From the NCBI GenBank assembly GCA_051003795.1, contig JBPCKZ010000108.1, positions 1-22,238 of the forward strand: 22,238 bases of DNA, written 5' to 3'. Positions 6,493-14,251 of the stretch are shown here, one piece after another. The notes below the pieces were generated by a model. That model had not been told where the DNA came from, did no database searches, and saw nothing but the letters and a program-made list of their open reading frames with translations. The translations under genes and the position numbers were made by a program. How positions within the stretch are numbered: the first letter of the stretch is position 1; every line of letters starts with the position of its first letter. This DNA is from JALYXS01 sp051003795. Its GTDB lineage: Bacteria; Acidobacteriota; Terriglobia; Bryobacterales; Bryobacteraceae.

Positions 6493-8198
6493 GGCCCCTC
6501 GACTGGGTCGTGCTGGTCGCGACCCTGGTGTTCATTGTGCTCTATGGCCTGTATAAAGGCCGGGGCAGCAAGACCGTCAATCAATATTTACTCGCCGGGA
6601 AAACCATGCCGTGGTATGCCATGGGCCTTTCGATCATGGCGACCCAGGCGAGCGCCATTACATTTATCTCAACCACCGGCCAGGCTTATGTGGACGGCAT
6701 GCGCTTCGTGCAGTTTTACTTTGGCCTCCCGGTTGCGATGGTGATTTTGTCGGCCACCGCCGTTCCCATCTTCCATCGAGCCAACGTCTACACCGCTTAC
6801 GAATACCTGGAGAAGCGTTTCGACGCGAAAACGCGCGCGCTGGCGAGCGTTGTTTTCCTGCTACAGCGCGGCTTGGGCGTGGGGATCGCCCTCTATGCGC
6901 CCTCGATCGTTTTATCGGTGATCTTCGGCTGGCCGGACCGGCTGACGACGCTGCTGATCGGCGTTCTCGTTATCTTTTACACGGCGATGGGCGGCATTCC
7001 GGCCGTCACGTGGACGGACGTGATGCAGATGTCGATTATCATGGCCGGCTTGGTAATCGCACTGTTCATGATCGTGTTTCTGCTGCCGCACAATCTTTCC
7101 ATGGTGGATGCGGTGTACCTGGCGGGCGCTGTAGGCAAGCTGAACGCGGTCGATCTCAAGTTCGATTGGAACAATCGCTACAACCTATGGAGCGGCTTGA
7201 TCGGGGGGACGTTTCTTTTCCTCTCCTATTTCGGGACGGACCAATCTCAAGTGCAGCGCTATCTCACGGGCAAGTCGATCGCGCAGAGCAAACTCAGCCT
7301 GCTTTTCAATGCCATGGCGAAAATCCCCATGCAGTTTTTCATCTTGTTCGTGGGCGCGATGGTGTTTGTGTTCTACCTGTTCGAGCGGCCTCCTCTGCTG
7401 TTTGAGCGGACCGCAATGCAAAGCATTCGTTCGAGCGCTGGTTACGCGCCGGTAAACGACCGGTTCAACCGGGCTTTCGACCAACGACGGGAGGCCGCGA
7501 TCGAGATGACCGCCGCGCGGCGCCGCAACGACGCGACGGAGCGGCAGATCCAACTTGGAAAGTATCGGACCGCGCAGATGGAAATGGACATGGCGCGGCG
7601 GCAAGGCGCGGGACTCTATGAGAAGGCGCAAGGCAAGAGGGGCTTCAACGACACGAATTACGTGTTCCTCTCGTTTGTGACGCGCTATCTACCGGCGGGC
7701 GTTGTCGGGCTGATCATCGCGGTGATTTTTGCCGCGGCGATGTCGTCGAGTTCGGGCGAAGTGAATTCGCTGGCGACGGTGACGTTGATCGATATCTACA
7801 AGCGGCATATCCGCCGCGAGGCTTCGGACCGGCACTACCTGGCGATCTCGCGGCTCGCGACCGCGTTTTGGGGATTGTACGCCGTGGTCTTCGCGCAATT
7901 CGGGAAAAATCTGGGATCGCTGGTGGAGGCCGTGAATATAGTGGGATCGCTGTTTTACGGATCGCTATTGGGTGTATTCACGCTGGCGTTTTTCTTCAAG
8001 AAGGTAGGCGGAACAGCGGCATTTTGGGGGATGATTGCGGGAGAAGCCGCCATCTTCGCCGCGTTCCAGTTTACGAATATTTCGTTTCTTTGGTACAACG
8101 TGATCGGGTCGGTGGTGGTGGTGATTACGGGGCTATTGCTGACGGCGGCGATGGCGGTTCCCAGACGACCCTTACAAAGCCCGGAATCAACAGACTGA
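6489..8198 (+). CDS. Sodium:solute symporter (SSS family)
   Basis: The product is an inner-membrane Na+-coupled transporter of 569 aa. The N-terminus has an outward helix (WVVLVATLVFIVLYGLY), the family motif region NQYLLAGKTMPWYAMGLSIM (31-50), and ATQASAITFIS (51-61), which corresponds to the Na+/substrate region of TM1. About 12-13 hydrophobic segments follow, including YFGTDQSQVQRYL and a late AAAMSSSSGEVNSLATV stretch typical of SSS TM8. A charged segment of about 95 residues (298-392), rich in Arg, Glu, Met and Gln, interrupts the membrane core and looks helical. The substrate is unknown; members carry sugars, myo-inositol, amino acids, sialic acid or short carboxylates. It is coupled by ATGA to the preceding 41-aa peptide and ends 3 nt from the convergent DUF2442 gene. 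Confidence 0.93.
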   Translation: MRPLDWVVLVATLVFIVLYGLYKGRGSKTVNQYLLAGKTMPWYAMGLSIMATQASAITFISTTGQAYVDGMRFVQFYFGLPVAMVILSATAVPIFHRANVYTAYEYLEKRFDAKTRALASVVFLLQRGLGVGIALYAPSIVLSVIFGWPDRLTTLLIGVLVIFYTAMGGIPAVTWTDVMQMSIIMAGLVIALFMIVFLLPHNLSMVDAVYLAGAVGKLNAVDLKFDWNNRYNLWSGLIGGTFLFLSYFGTDQSQVQRYLTGKSIAQSKLSLLFNAMAKIPMQFFILFVGAMVFVFYLFERPPLLFERTAMQSIRSSAGYAPVNDRFNRAFDQRREAAIEMTAARRRNDATERQIQLGKYRTAQMEMDMARRQGAGLYEKAQGKRGFNDTNYVFLSFVTRYLPAGVVGLIIAVIFAAAMSSSSGEVNSLATVTLIDIYKRHIRREASDRHYLAISRLATAFWGLYAVVFAQFGKNLGSLVEAVNIVGSLFYGSLLGVFTLAFFFKKVGGTAAFWGMIAGEAAIFAAFQFTNISFLWYNVIGSVVVVITGLLLTAAMAVPRRPLQSPESTD

Positions 8199-8201
8199 GA
8201 C

Positions 8202-8492
8202 CTACACTTGGTTCCAGCCTCTGGCAAGTTCTTCGAGGGCTTGCTCATGTTCGGGCCAGTCATGTAACGTCGCGGGATCGAAATCCGCCCCGTTGGGCCA
8301 GACTAACGTGTCGACCTCGGGATCGATGTGAACTTGGTTGAAGAAATCAATATCGCGCAATGGGCCAAACAACTCACCCCTAAGCATCGCCCGAAAATCG
8401 ATGGTCTGTTCTGAATCGTCCTCAAAGCGGATGCGGAGTGTGTAATTAGAAACGACTTTGAATGAGCGAACCCGATGGATAGGGTGACCCAT
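8202..8492 (-). CDS. DUF2442-domain protein
   Basis: The 96-aa protein matches the DUF2442 pattern. An N-terminal strand-turn-strand (HRVRSFKVVSNYTLRIRFEDDS) is followed by TIDFRAML, LFGPLRDIDFFNQVHIDP and the typical DTLVWPNGADFDPATLHD. Proteins of this family are often encoded just downstream of DUF4160 genes, and the pair has been suggested to act like a toxin-antitoxin module; this is not proven. Here the expected partner survives only as a broken fragment immediately upstream (8500-8671). The ATG at 8492 lies 7 nt after the stop of that fragment, so the two were probably coupled once. Confidence 0.85.
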   Translation of the reverse strand: MGHPIHRVRSFKVVSNYTLRIRFEDDSEQTIDFRAMLRGELFGPLRDIDFFNQVHIDPEVDTLVWPNGADFDPATLHDWPEHEQALEELARGWNQV

Positions 8493-8499
8493 AAGAACT

Positions 8500-8671
8500 C
8501 TATTTCAGCGGCTCGATTGCCGCGGGATTCTGACCTCTTTGTAGCCGCTCCCAATGCCATTTCAACTCAGACTGTGTAGTTCAGCCCAGACTTCCACCAG
8601 CCGTCTCTGTTTTCGAGGTAGCGATCCAGCGATCAATTCGACCGGATCAACCGGCTGAGTTCCGGCACTTA
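8500..8671 (-). pseudogene. Truncated and frameshifted DUF4160 remnant
   Basis: Between the MFS stop codon and the DUF2442 start the minus strand keeps the C-terminal half of a DUF4160 protein in two frames. The first piece reads PVDPVELIAGSLPRKQRR followed by LVEVWAELHS (about 8640-8571). The second reads ELKWHWERLQRGQ followed by NPAAIEPLK and a stop at 8500-8502. These match the family's ...GSLP..k..LV..WaelH..EL...W...G..P..IEPL pattern. One base lost near 8567-8573 would explain the frame change. The N-terminal half, which normally holds the Met start and the His-rich PHFHA motif, is absent; the fragment begins directly at the TAA of the MFS gene (8673-8675) in the same frame as that gene. 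Confidence 0.7.
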
Positions 8672-8672
8672 A

Positions 8673-9896
8673 TTAGTGTACATGGCCGGCAACGTCGCGA
8701 GCCTCAGGCGAGCCGCTCGGTATGCTTCGCGCGATTGTGAAGTACGCGAGCATTGGCAACACCGCAACCAACAGACACACCGGCCCGTAGCCGCCCCTGT
8801 CCACCAAGTAACCGATAACGGGCGAGAACACCGTTTGCAAAATCCCATACGCAAATACCAGCGCGGAGATCGCAAAGCCCGCTCGCTCCGGGCCGTATAT
8901 ATCCAGCGGTAGCGTATAGACGCTGACGCTGCCCGAGGCCGCCCAAAAGTAACTCATCGAGATTCCCGCAATGGCCCAGGCCGGCGTCGGCGCCAGTGGC
9001 ACCAGAGCCGTCAGCAGTAATCCGGCGGCACTCACCAGAAGCGCCTTCACCCGCGCCTCGGCCGGTGCCCAGCCTCGCCCGATCCACCGCGACGACAGCC
9101 ATCCGCCCAGAAACGCCCCGAAGTTGGCGGCCAGCGGCGGTATCCACGCGTACCAGGCGGCCTGCACCAAAGTCTGGCGATGCACCTGAACCAGATATAA
9201 CGTGGTCCAGTTGGACCAAAGCGTGTACGCGCCCATCCACAACACATTGCCAAGCACTAGCGCCTGCAAGCGGCGGTCGCGCAGCATTCCGGAGACAGGA
9301 ACCAGCGCGGCGCCCGTATCGAAGGTCGCGGGAATGCGCCGCGCGGTCCATTGCCAGACGGGAATCCACGCGAGCCCCGCGATTCCCGCCACCACGAACG
9401 GCGCGCGCCAGCCGTGGCGGACCGCAAGCCAAGTCGCAAACGGCGGCGCGAGCATCCCGCCGATGCTCAAGCCGGTTTGCTGCATCGCCCCGCCGAATGC
9501 GCGCTCTTTCGGCGGCAGATACATCGCGTTGAATTTCCCGAACGCGGGAACCGCGCCCGACTGCCCTATCCCGAGCGCCGCGCGGCAAAACAACAGATTC
9601 ACGAAACCGCGCGCGAAGCCGATGGCCGATGTCGCCACGGACCAAAACGCGACCGCGATTCCGATGCCGCGATTCAGCCCCACGCGGTCGAGAAAATACC
9701 CCGCGAACGGCGAACTGACCGCGTACGCGATTGAGAAACCCGAAATCAGCAGGCCGTAATCCGTGCCGGTCAGGTGAAATTCCCGGTATAGGAGCGGCGA
9801 GACGGACGCCAGGATCAAGCGGTCCAGATAGTTCAGAACGGAGGAGAAAACAAACACGCCCACGGCGATCCAGCGCAGGGAAGCAGGTGGGCGCAT
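8673..9896 (-). CDS. MFS transporter, ACS-type (sugar-acid/anion) family
   Basis: This 407-aa protein has the 12-helix layout of a major facilitator. The first helix contains LNYLDRLILASVSPLL (21-36), matching the NYxDR motif of the anion:cation symporter branch (ExuT/GudP/hexuronate carriers). The loop between TM2 and TM3 reads GYFLDRVGLNRGIG, the MFS G-x-x-x-D-R/K-x-G-R-like motif. Two halves of six helices are separated by a polar stretch near 190-205. The expected substrate is an organic anion such as hexuronate or aldonate, inferred from the family and from nearby sugar-acid enzymes. It diverges from a second ACS-type carrier across 62 nt. Confidence 0.88.
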   Translation of the reverse strand: MRPPASLRWIAVGVFVFSSVLNYLDRLILASVSPLLYREFHLTGTDYGLLISGFSIAYAVSSPFAGYFLDRVGLNRGIGIAVAFWSVATSAIGFARGFVNLLFCRAALGIGQSGAVPAFGKFNAMYLPPKERAFGGAMQQTGLSIGGMLAPPFATWLAVRHGWRAPFVVAGIAGLAWIPVWQWTARRIPATFDTGAALVPVSGMLRDRRLQALVLGNVLWMGAYTLWSNWTTLYLVQVHRQTLVQAAWYAWIPPLAANFGAFLGGWLSSRWIGRGWAPAEARVKALLVSAAGLLLTALVPLAPTPAWAIAGISMSYFWAASGSVSVYTLPLDIYGPERAGFAISALVFAYGILQTVFSPVIGYLVDRGGYGPVCLLVAVLPMLAYFTIARSIPSGSPEARDVAGHVH

Positions 9897-9958
9897 GAGT
9901 GCTATAGAATTGTAGCCTGCTCACCTCCAAGCAGTCCGCCCAACACGCGCCCATCAAG
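9897..9958. promoter_or_regulatory. 62-nt divergent promoter region between two MFS genes
   Basis: This short gap must hold start signals for both carriers. On the plus strand TAGAAT occurs at 9905-9910, about 49 nt before ATG 9959. On the minus strand TACAAT occurs 13 nt before the ATG at 9896. CTATAG at 9902-9907 is palindromic. No clear -35 boxes or ribosome binding sites for either start are seen. Confidence 0.3.
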
Positions 9959-11179
9959 ATGACGCGTCCGCAGTGGATTTTTCTGCTGCTGCTGGTGGCC
10001 TCGATCTGCATCAACTACGTCGATCGCGGAAGCCTCTCGATCGCCGGGCCGATCCTCGGCAAAGAACTGTCGCTTTCGCCGCTGCAGCTCGGCATTCTCT
10101 ACTCGGCGTTTTTCTGGACGTACATGGCGCTACAACCGGTGACGGGTTGGCTGGTGGATCGTTTCAACGTGAACTGGGTTTACGCGGCCGGATTCCTGAT
10201 CTGGTCGGGTGCAACGCTCGCGACCGGTCTGTGCAGCACCTTCGGGACGATCTTTCTGGTGCGACTGGTTTTGGGGATGGGCGAGTCCGTCGCGTATCCC
10301 TCCTATTCGAAAATCCTTGCCGGGCACTTCCATGAACAGCAGCGCGGAGTTGCCAACTCATTGGTCGACGCGGGGTCGAAGATCGGGCCCGCGGTTGGCG
10401 TCCTTGTGGGCGGGTTGTTCATGGCGGATTACGGCTGGCGCACGTTCTTCGTAGCCGTTGGCATTGCGAGCCTGATATGGCTGATCCCTTGGTCGATATG
10501 GGCGCCGAAGGATCGCGCGCTGCTGCCGAGGGAAGCGGGCGAGGTGCCGAGCATTCGCCAAATCGTCGCCAAGCGCGCGGCGTGGGGAACGTTCTTCGGC
10601 CTACTGTGCAGCAACTACGTTTGGTACTTCATGGTGACGTGGCTGCCTTCGTACTTCACGATGGAGCGGCACTATTCGCAGCGCGAGATGGCGATCTTCG
10701 GGTCGGTGCCGTTCTGGGGAGTGGCGGTGGCATCGCTCACCGGCGGCTGGCTTTCGGATCGCTGGATCGCACGCGGCGGCTCGCCCAATCTCGTGCGCAA
10801 GACCTTCGTCTGTACCGGGCTGATGATGTGCACGCTCATGCTTCCGGCCGCCATGGTTCGCGATTCCAAGCTTTCGATGGTGCTGCTGACCATTTCCTGC
10901 CTTTCCTTCGGATTCTTTTCTTCCAATGTCTGGGCGATAACGCAGACGCTCGCCGGACCTTGGGCCGCGGGTAAGTGGACCGGCTTGCAGAATTGCATCG
11001 GCAACATCCCCGGTATCGTCGCGCCGTGGTTTACGGGATGGGTAGTGAAGGAGACGGGCCAATTTTATTGGGCTTTCGTGGCCGCTTCGTGCTTTCTGGT
11101 TATCGGCACGATCTGTTTCCTATGGATCGTCCCGAGAGTGGCGCCTGTCGAGTGGAAGGCTGAACTGAAGGTGGCGTAG
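9959..11179 (+). CDS. MFS transporter, ACS-type (sugar-acid/anion) family
   Basis: This 406-aa twelve-helix carrier has the ACS signature INYVDRGSLSIAGPIL near its N-terminus (18-33) and GWLVDRFNVNWVY after TM2. The segment RLVLGMGESVAYPSYSKI (about 102-119) corresponds to TM4, which lines the substrate path in hexuronate and glucarate carriers. The second half shows GGWLSDRWIARGG, the repeat of the MFS loop motif, and ends in a short basic tail. Family members move glucarate, galactarate, galacturonate, glucuronate or similar anions with H+; the exact substrate is not readable. It is clearly different from the divergent neighbour at 8673-9896 and is not a recent duplicate. Confidence 0.9.
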   Translation: MTRPQWIFLLLLVASICINYVDRGSLSIAGPILGKELSLSPLQLGILYSAFFWTYMALQPVTGWLVDRFNVNWVYAAGFLIWSGATLATGLCSTFGTIFLVRLVLGMGESVAYPSYSKILAGHFHEQQRGVANSLVDAGSKIGPAVGVLVGGLFMADYGWRTFFVAVGIASLIWLIPWSIWAPKDRALLPREAGEVPSIRQIVAKRAAWGTFFGLLCSNYVWYFMVTWLPSYFTMERHYSQREMAIFGSVPFWGVAVASLTGGWLSDRWIARGGSPNLVRKTFVCTGLMMCTLMLPAAMVRDSKLSMVLLTISCLSFGFFSSNVWAITQTLAGPWAAGKWTGLQNCIGNIPGIVAPWFTGWVVKETGQFYWAFVAASCFLVIGTICFLWIVPRVAPVEWKAELKVA

Positions 11180-11212
11180 TACTCTGAGTTATCGGTTTCC
11201 ACCGGAGGGGTT

Positions 11213-13645
11213 TTGCGTTTTACATTCAGAACAGTTTTCTTTCTTCTATTTGTGTCCCTGTGCCCGGCCCAGTCGGTGATACCCGATTCGCCGTTAATCA
11301 CGCTTCAATTCAGCACCTCCGATTCGCTTCCCGCGGCCCCAATCCTGATCGGAGTTCGTAACTCCGCCGGTCCGAGCGCGCCCGCGCTGACGGTTGCCGT
11401 CAAGCTCTCCTCCACCACTCAGAACTGGCTTCGCGTTCAGCGCGTGAGTGCCCAAACCCCCACCTCGGATCAATGCCCTCAAGATCCCGGCGCCTACGTC
11501 GCCTCCCCGGGAACTCTGACCCTCAACACGACTACCGATAAGTTGTGCATCACGGCTGCGCGCACGGTTACCATCCCGGGAAACTACTCGGGCTTCATCA
11601 CGCTTACGCCGCCCAGCGGCGTCTTGGCGCAGGTTGTCGTGAACCTCAACGTCATTCCTTCGAGCCATCTGCTGCTGACGGCGGATCCGGGAGTGGCGTT
11701 TAACGAAAATATCCTGAGCGTAAGCACCAATGGCGCGGCGACCGCGCCGCAGGCGATTCGCGTCGATGTCATCGATCCGGCAAATCCCGCGGCCAAGCTG
11801 AATGCACCGGTCTCCTACATCGTAAGCCCGAACGATTTCCTGACCGTTACGTGCTTGCAACAGGATCGCAAAACTCCGTGCGGCGTGAATCCAAGCACCC
11901 CACTCTTTCTCCAGGTTTCCGTCACGCCGACGAGCACGATGGGCCAATTGGTTGGCAGCGTCCAGATCGCGTCCACAAATCCCAGCTATCCGGGGAATGA
12001 CGTAATCACCGTGCTGGCCAACATCAGCGGACTGATGCCGATGCTGACGATCGACATGACACCGCTTGTTTTCAACTCCGTCGCGGGCGTGCCTACCTCA
12101 CTTCCGGTTCAGAGTATCAAGATTGCCGGGACGCTGAACTTCACGGCGTCCGCAGTCTCGGACGATGGCACTGGATTTCTCACCGTCATACCTCTCGGCG
12201 GCGCTGCTCCGGGAACGCTCACGATCGCTGCGACACCGGGAGCGACTCGCGCGCCGGGCACCTACACCGGCAGTATCATCATCACGCCATCGGGCGGAAT
12301 CGCCGTCAAGGTGCCCGTCGCGCTCAAAGTGGCTGGGCTTGTCGCCACGCCAACAGCACCCATCGCGTTCGTGTGTGCGGCCGGTGAATCGTCGAAAATC
12401 GCCGTAACTTCGACCGACCCAAGTGTGGCGATTCCGTTTGCGGCAATGGCGAGTAACGCCCCGTTTCTTGTCATCAGCCCGGCCAGCGGAGTTACGCCGG
12501 CATCGCTGACACTTACGACCAACTGCGCGGGCCTCGCCGCTAACACTTACAGCACGTCGGTGATGCTGGTCGCCACCGGCGCCACCACCGGCGCGCAAAT
12601 TCCGGTGATTGTCACCGTGAGTCCCACTCCGATGCTCGCCGTGAATCCGACCACTCTCGCCTTTGCGTCCGATACCGGCAAGCCAGCCGTTTCCTTCGCT
12701 ACTTTAACGGTGACGGGAAACATACCAATCGCGTTCACCGCGACTGCGCAGGCGGATGGAAACCTCAACTGGCTTTCGGTCATCCCGTCTTCCGGAAGGA
12801 GCCCGGGCGCTCTTCAGGTTGGCGTTAATCCCGCCGGACTTGCCGCTTCAAGTACGCCGTACACTGGCAAGATCGTGCTCACTTACGGCACGGCTCAGTT
12901 GATCGTTTCGGTCACGTTTACAGTTACAACGACCGTTGTTCCGCTACTTACTTCGTCGTCGGCCGCAAGCGGCTTGCCTTCCGTCGCGCCCGAATCCATT
13001 GCTTCGGCTTATGGCTCGAACTTGGCCGCCACGACACTGACCGCGACCGATCTCCCCCTGCCAACTTCGCTGGGCGGCTTGACGGTAACAGTGAAGGACA
13101 GTGCGGGGATCGGGCGACTGGCCCCGATTTTCTTCGTCTCGCCTGGGCAGGTGAACTTCCTGATTCCGGCGGGTAGCGCGTCCGGGATCGCGATTGTCAC
13201 TATCGGCCAGTCAACGGGTACCCTGCCGATCAACTCGATTGCGCCGGGCATCTTCACCGCGAATTCGAACGGCAAAGGCGCTCCCGCCGCGACCGCCGCG
13301 CTCTATGCGGCCGACGGCACCGTTACGCCCGAACCAGTGTTCCAGTGCGGGCCGGGTGTGGGCTCGTGCACCACCGTTGCCATTCCTCTCGGGACCGCAA
13401 CGGATCAGGTTTTTCTGACTCTCTATGGCACCGGCATCCGCGGACGCAGCGCGGTCGTGAACGTAAAATGCAGCGTGGCGGGACTGGACGCGCCGGTTAC
13501 TTTCGCCGATGCCCAAGGCGGCTTCGTCGGCCTGGATCAAGTGAATGTGGCGCTGCCGCGGATTCTAGCGGGCACTGGCGAAACGAATCTTGTGCTGACA
13601 GTGGACGGCCAAGCCGCGAATACGGTTCGCGTAAATATTCAGTAA
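11213..13645 (+). CDS. Large secreted Ig-like-repeat protein with Solibacter-type C-terminal domain (TIGR03437)
   Basis: The 810-aa product starts at TTG, with GGAGGGG at 11204-11210 just upstream and no ATG near the signal peptide. Residues 1-20 (MRFTFRTVFFLLFVSLCPAQ) are a Sec signal peptide. About five beta-rich repeats of 95-130 residues follow (roughly 22-148, 149-275, 276-374, 375-470, 471-572). The later ones share an L.F...G....S..v.vtg pattern and a closing YTGSI.itps...vpV.lkV, as in BACON-like Ig folds. The last part (about 577-810) matches the TIGR03437 domain: VAPESIASAYGSNLA, LPTSLGGLTVTVKD, FVSPGQVNFLIPAG, VFLTLYGTGIRG and LDQVNVALP. This domain is numerous in Candidatus Solibacter; its role is unknown, possibly surface binding. 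The gene begins 33 nt after the MFS gene. Confidence 0.88.
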   Translation: MRFTFRTVFFLLFVSLCPAQSVIPDSPLITLQFSTSDSLPAAPILIGVRNSAGPSAPALTVAVKLSSTTQNWLRVQRVSAQTPTSDQCPQDPGAYVASPGTLTLNTTTDKLCITAARTVTIPGNYSGFITLTPPSGVLAQVVVNLNVIPSSHLLLTADPGVAFNENILSVSTNGAATAPQAIRVDVIDPANPAAKLNAPVSYIVSPNDFLTVTCLQQDRKTPCGVNPSTPLFLQVSVTPTSTMGQLVGSVQIASTNPSYPGNDVITVLANISGLMPMLTIDMTPLVFNSVAGVPTSLPVQSIKIAGTLNFTASAVSDDGTGFLTVIPLGGAAPGTLTIAATPGATRAPGTYTGSIIITPSGGIAVKVPVALKVAGLVATPTAPIAFVCAAGESSKIAVTSTDPSVAIPFAAMASNAPFLVISPASGVTPASLTLTTNCAGLAANTYSTSVMLVATGATTGAQIPVIVTVSPTPMLAVNPTTLAFASDTGKPAVSFATLTVTGNIPIAFTATAQADGNLNWLSVIPSSGRSPGALQVGVNPAGLAASSTPYTGKIVLTYGTAQLIVSVTFTVTTTVVPLLTSSSAASGLPSVAPESIASAYGSNLAATTLTATDLPLPTSLGGLTVTVKDSAGIGRLAPIFFVSPGQVNFLIPAGSASGIAIVTIGQSTGTLPINSIAPGIFTANSNGKGAPAATAALYAADGTVTPEPVFQCGPGVGSCTTVAIPLGTATDQVFLTLYGTGIRGRSAVVNVKCSVAGLDAPVTFADAQGGFVGLDQVNVALPRILAGTGETNLVLTVDGQAANTVRVNIQ

Positions 13646-13655
13646 TCGCGATTGC

Positions 13656-14243
13656 TCAATGCAGCCTGAAAAATTTTTTTATTTCGGGGAAGAATTCCTG
13701 CAGCAGATTGGTTCCGGCACTCACCGCCATTGACGACCCGGCGCGCACCAAAGCATCGCCCGGCCCGTTCACGCTACGCGGACGCCAAGCGTTTGAAATC
13801 AACTCCGCGCCGAACGTGCCGCCCACGCGGGCGAAGGCAAAGCTGCGTCCCCCGCTATCGGTGTGGCAGATCAAAGTTTGAACCAGCGCACCCTTGACAC
13901 GATCGCTCACTTTGGTTTTGCCGGAGCGGAAATAACGCGGGTCTTCCCGCAACGTCGAATCCAAACCGAACGTAATCGACTGTCTTAAAATCGTCGATCC
14001 AACGCTCGATGCATAGCGCCGGCCGAAACCCTCGGCGCCCTGGCCCCACTCGCTGGGCGTGTTAAGCGCTTGTTGAAAGCCGGCGGAAATACCTTCTCTC
14101 AGGAACTGGCCCGGCTCAACAGTCCGTTTCGCATGAAAAATCAACTTGTCCGATAGTCCGAGCGGAGGCGCGCCCGGATCGGCAGTGCGTTGGCCGGATA
14201 ATCCTGCCGGTATCGATAGCAAGACCCACCAATAAGGCTTCAT
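13656..14243 (-). CDS. Conserved acidobacterial secreted protein of unknown function
   Basis: This 195-aa protein begins with a short signal-like stretch (MKPYWWVLLSIPAGLSGQ). Its mature part resembles a family I associate with Acidobacteria that has no assigned function. The recurring features are a GWxGYGKRYG-like segment (here EWGQGAEGFGRRYASSVGST, 65-84), the EDPRYFRSG motif (100-108), a TDSGGRSFAFARVGGTFG region (128-145), and ISNAWRP (149-155). Two glycine/alanine-rich hydrophobic segments (52-62 and 165-181) might be membrane-associated. It lies 10 nt from the convergent TIGR03437 gene and 8 nt downstream of the isomerase-like gene on the same strand, so it may be cotranscribed with that gene. 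Confidence 0.7.
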   Translation of the reverse strand: MKPYWWVLLSIPAGLSGQRTADPGAPPLGLSDKLIFHAKRTVEPGQFLREGISAGFQQALNTPSEWGQGAEGFGRRYASSVGSTILRQSITFGLDSTLREDPRYFRSGKTKVSDRVKGALVQTLICHTDSGGRSFAFARVGGTFGAELISNAWRPRSVNGPGDALVRAGSSMAVSAGTNLLQEFFPEIKKFFRLH

Positions 14244-14251
14244 TCCTCATG

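Noticed and set aside
8704..10014. Minus-strand open frame of 436 codons over the MFS gene
   Set aside because: It is a second frame of the same region; the 8673-9896 frame carries the twelve helices and ACS motifs, while this one is Arg/Gly-rich without helices.
8673..11179. Two divergent MFS genes as a recent tandem duplication
   Set aside because: They share only family motifs such as NYxDR; the surrounding residues differ widely, so they are distant members of one family.
13668..13685. A-tract followed by T-tract resembling an intrinsic terminator
   Set aside because: It encodes the final KKFF residues of the minus-strand gene and has no GC-rich stem beside it.
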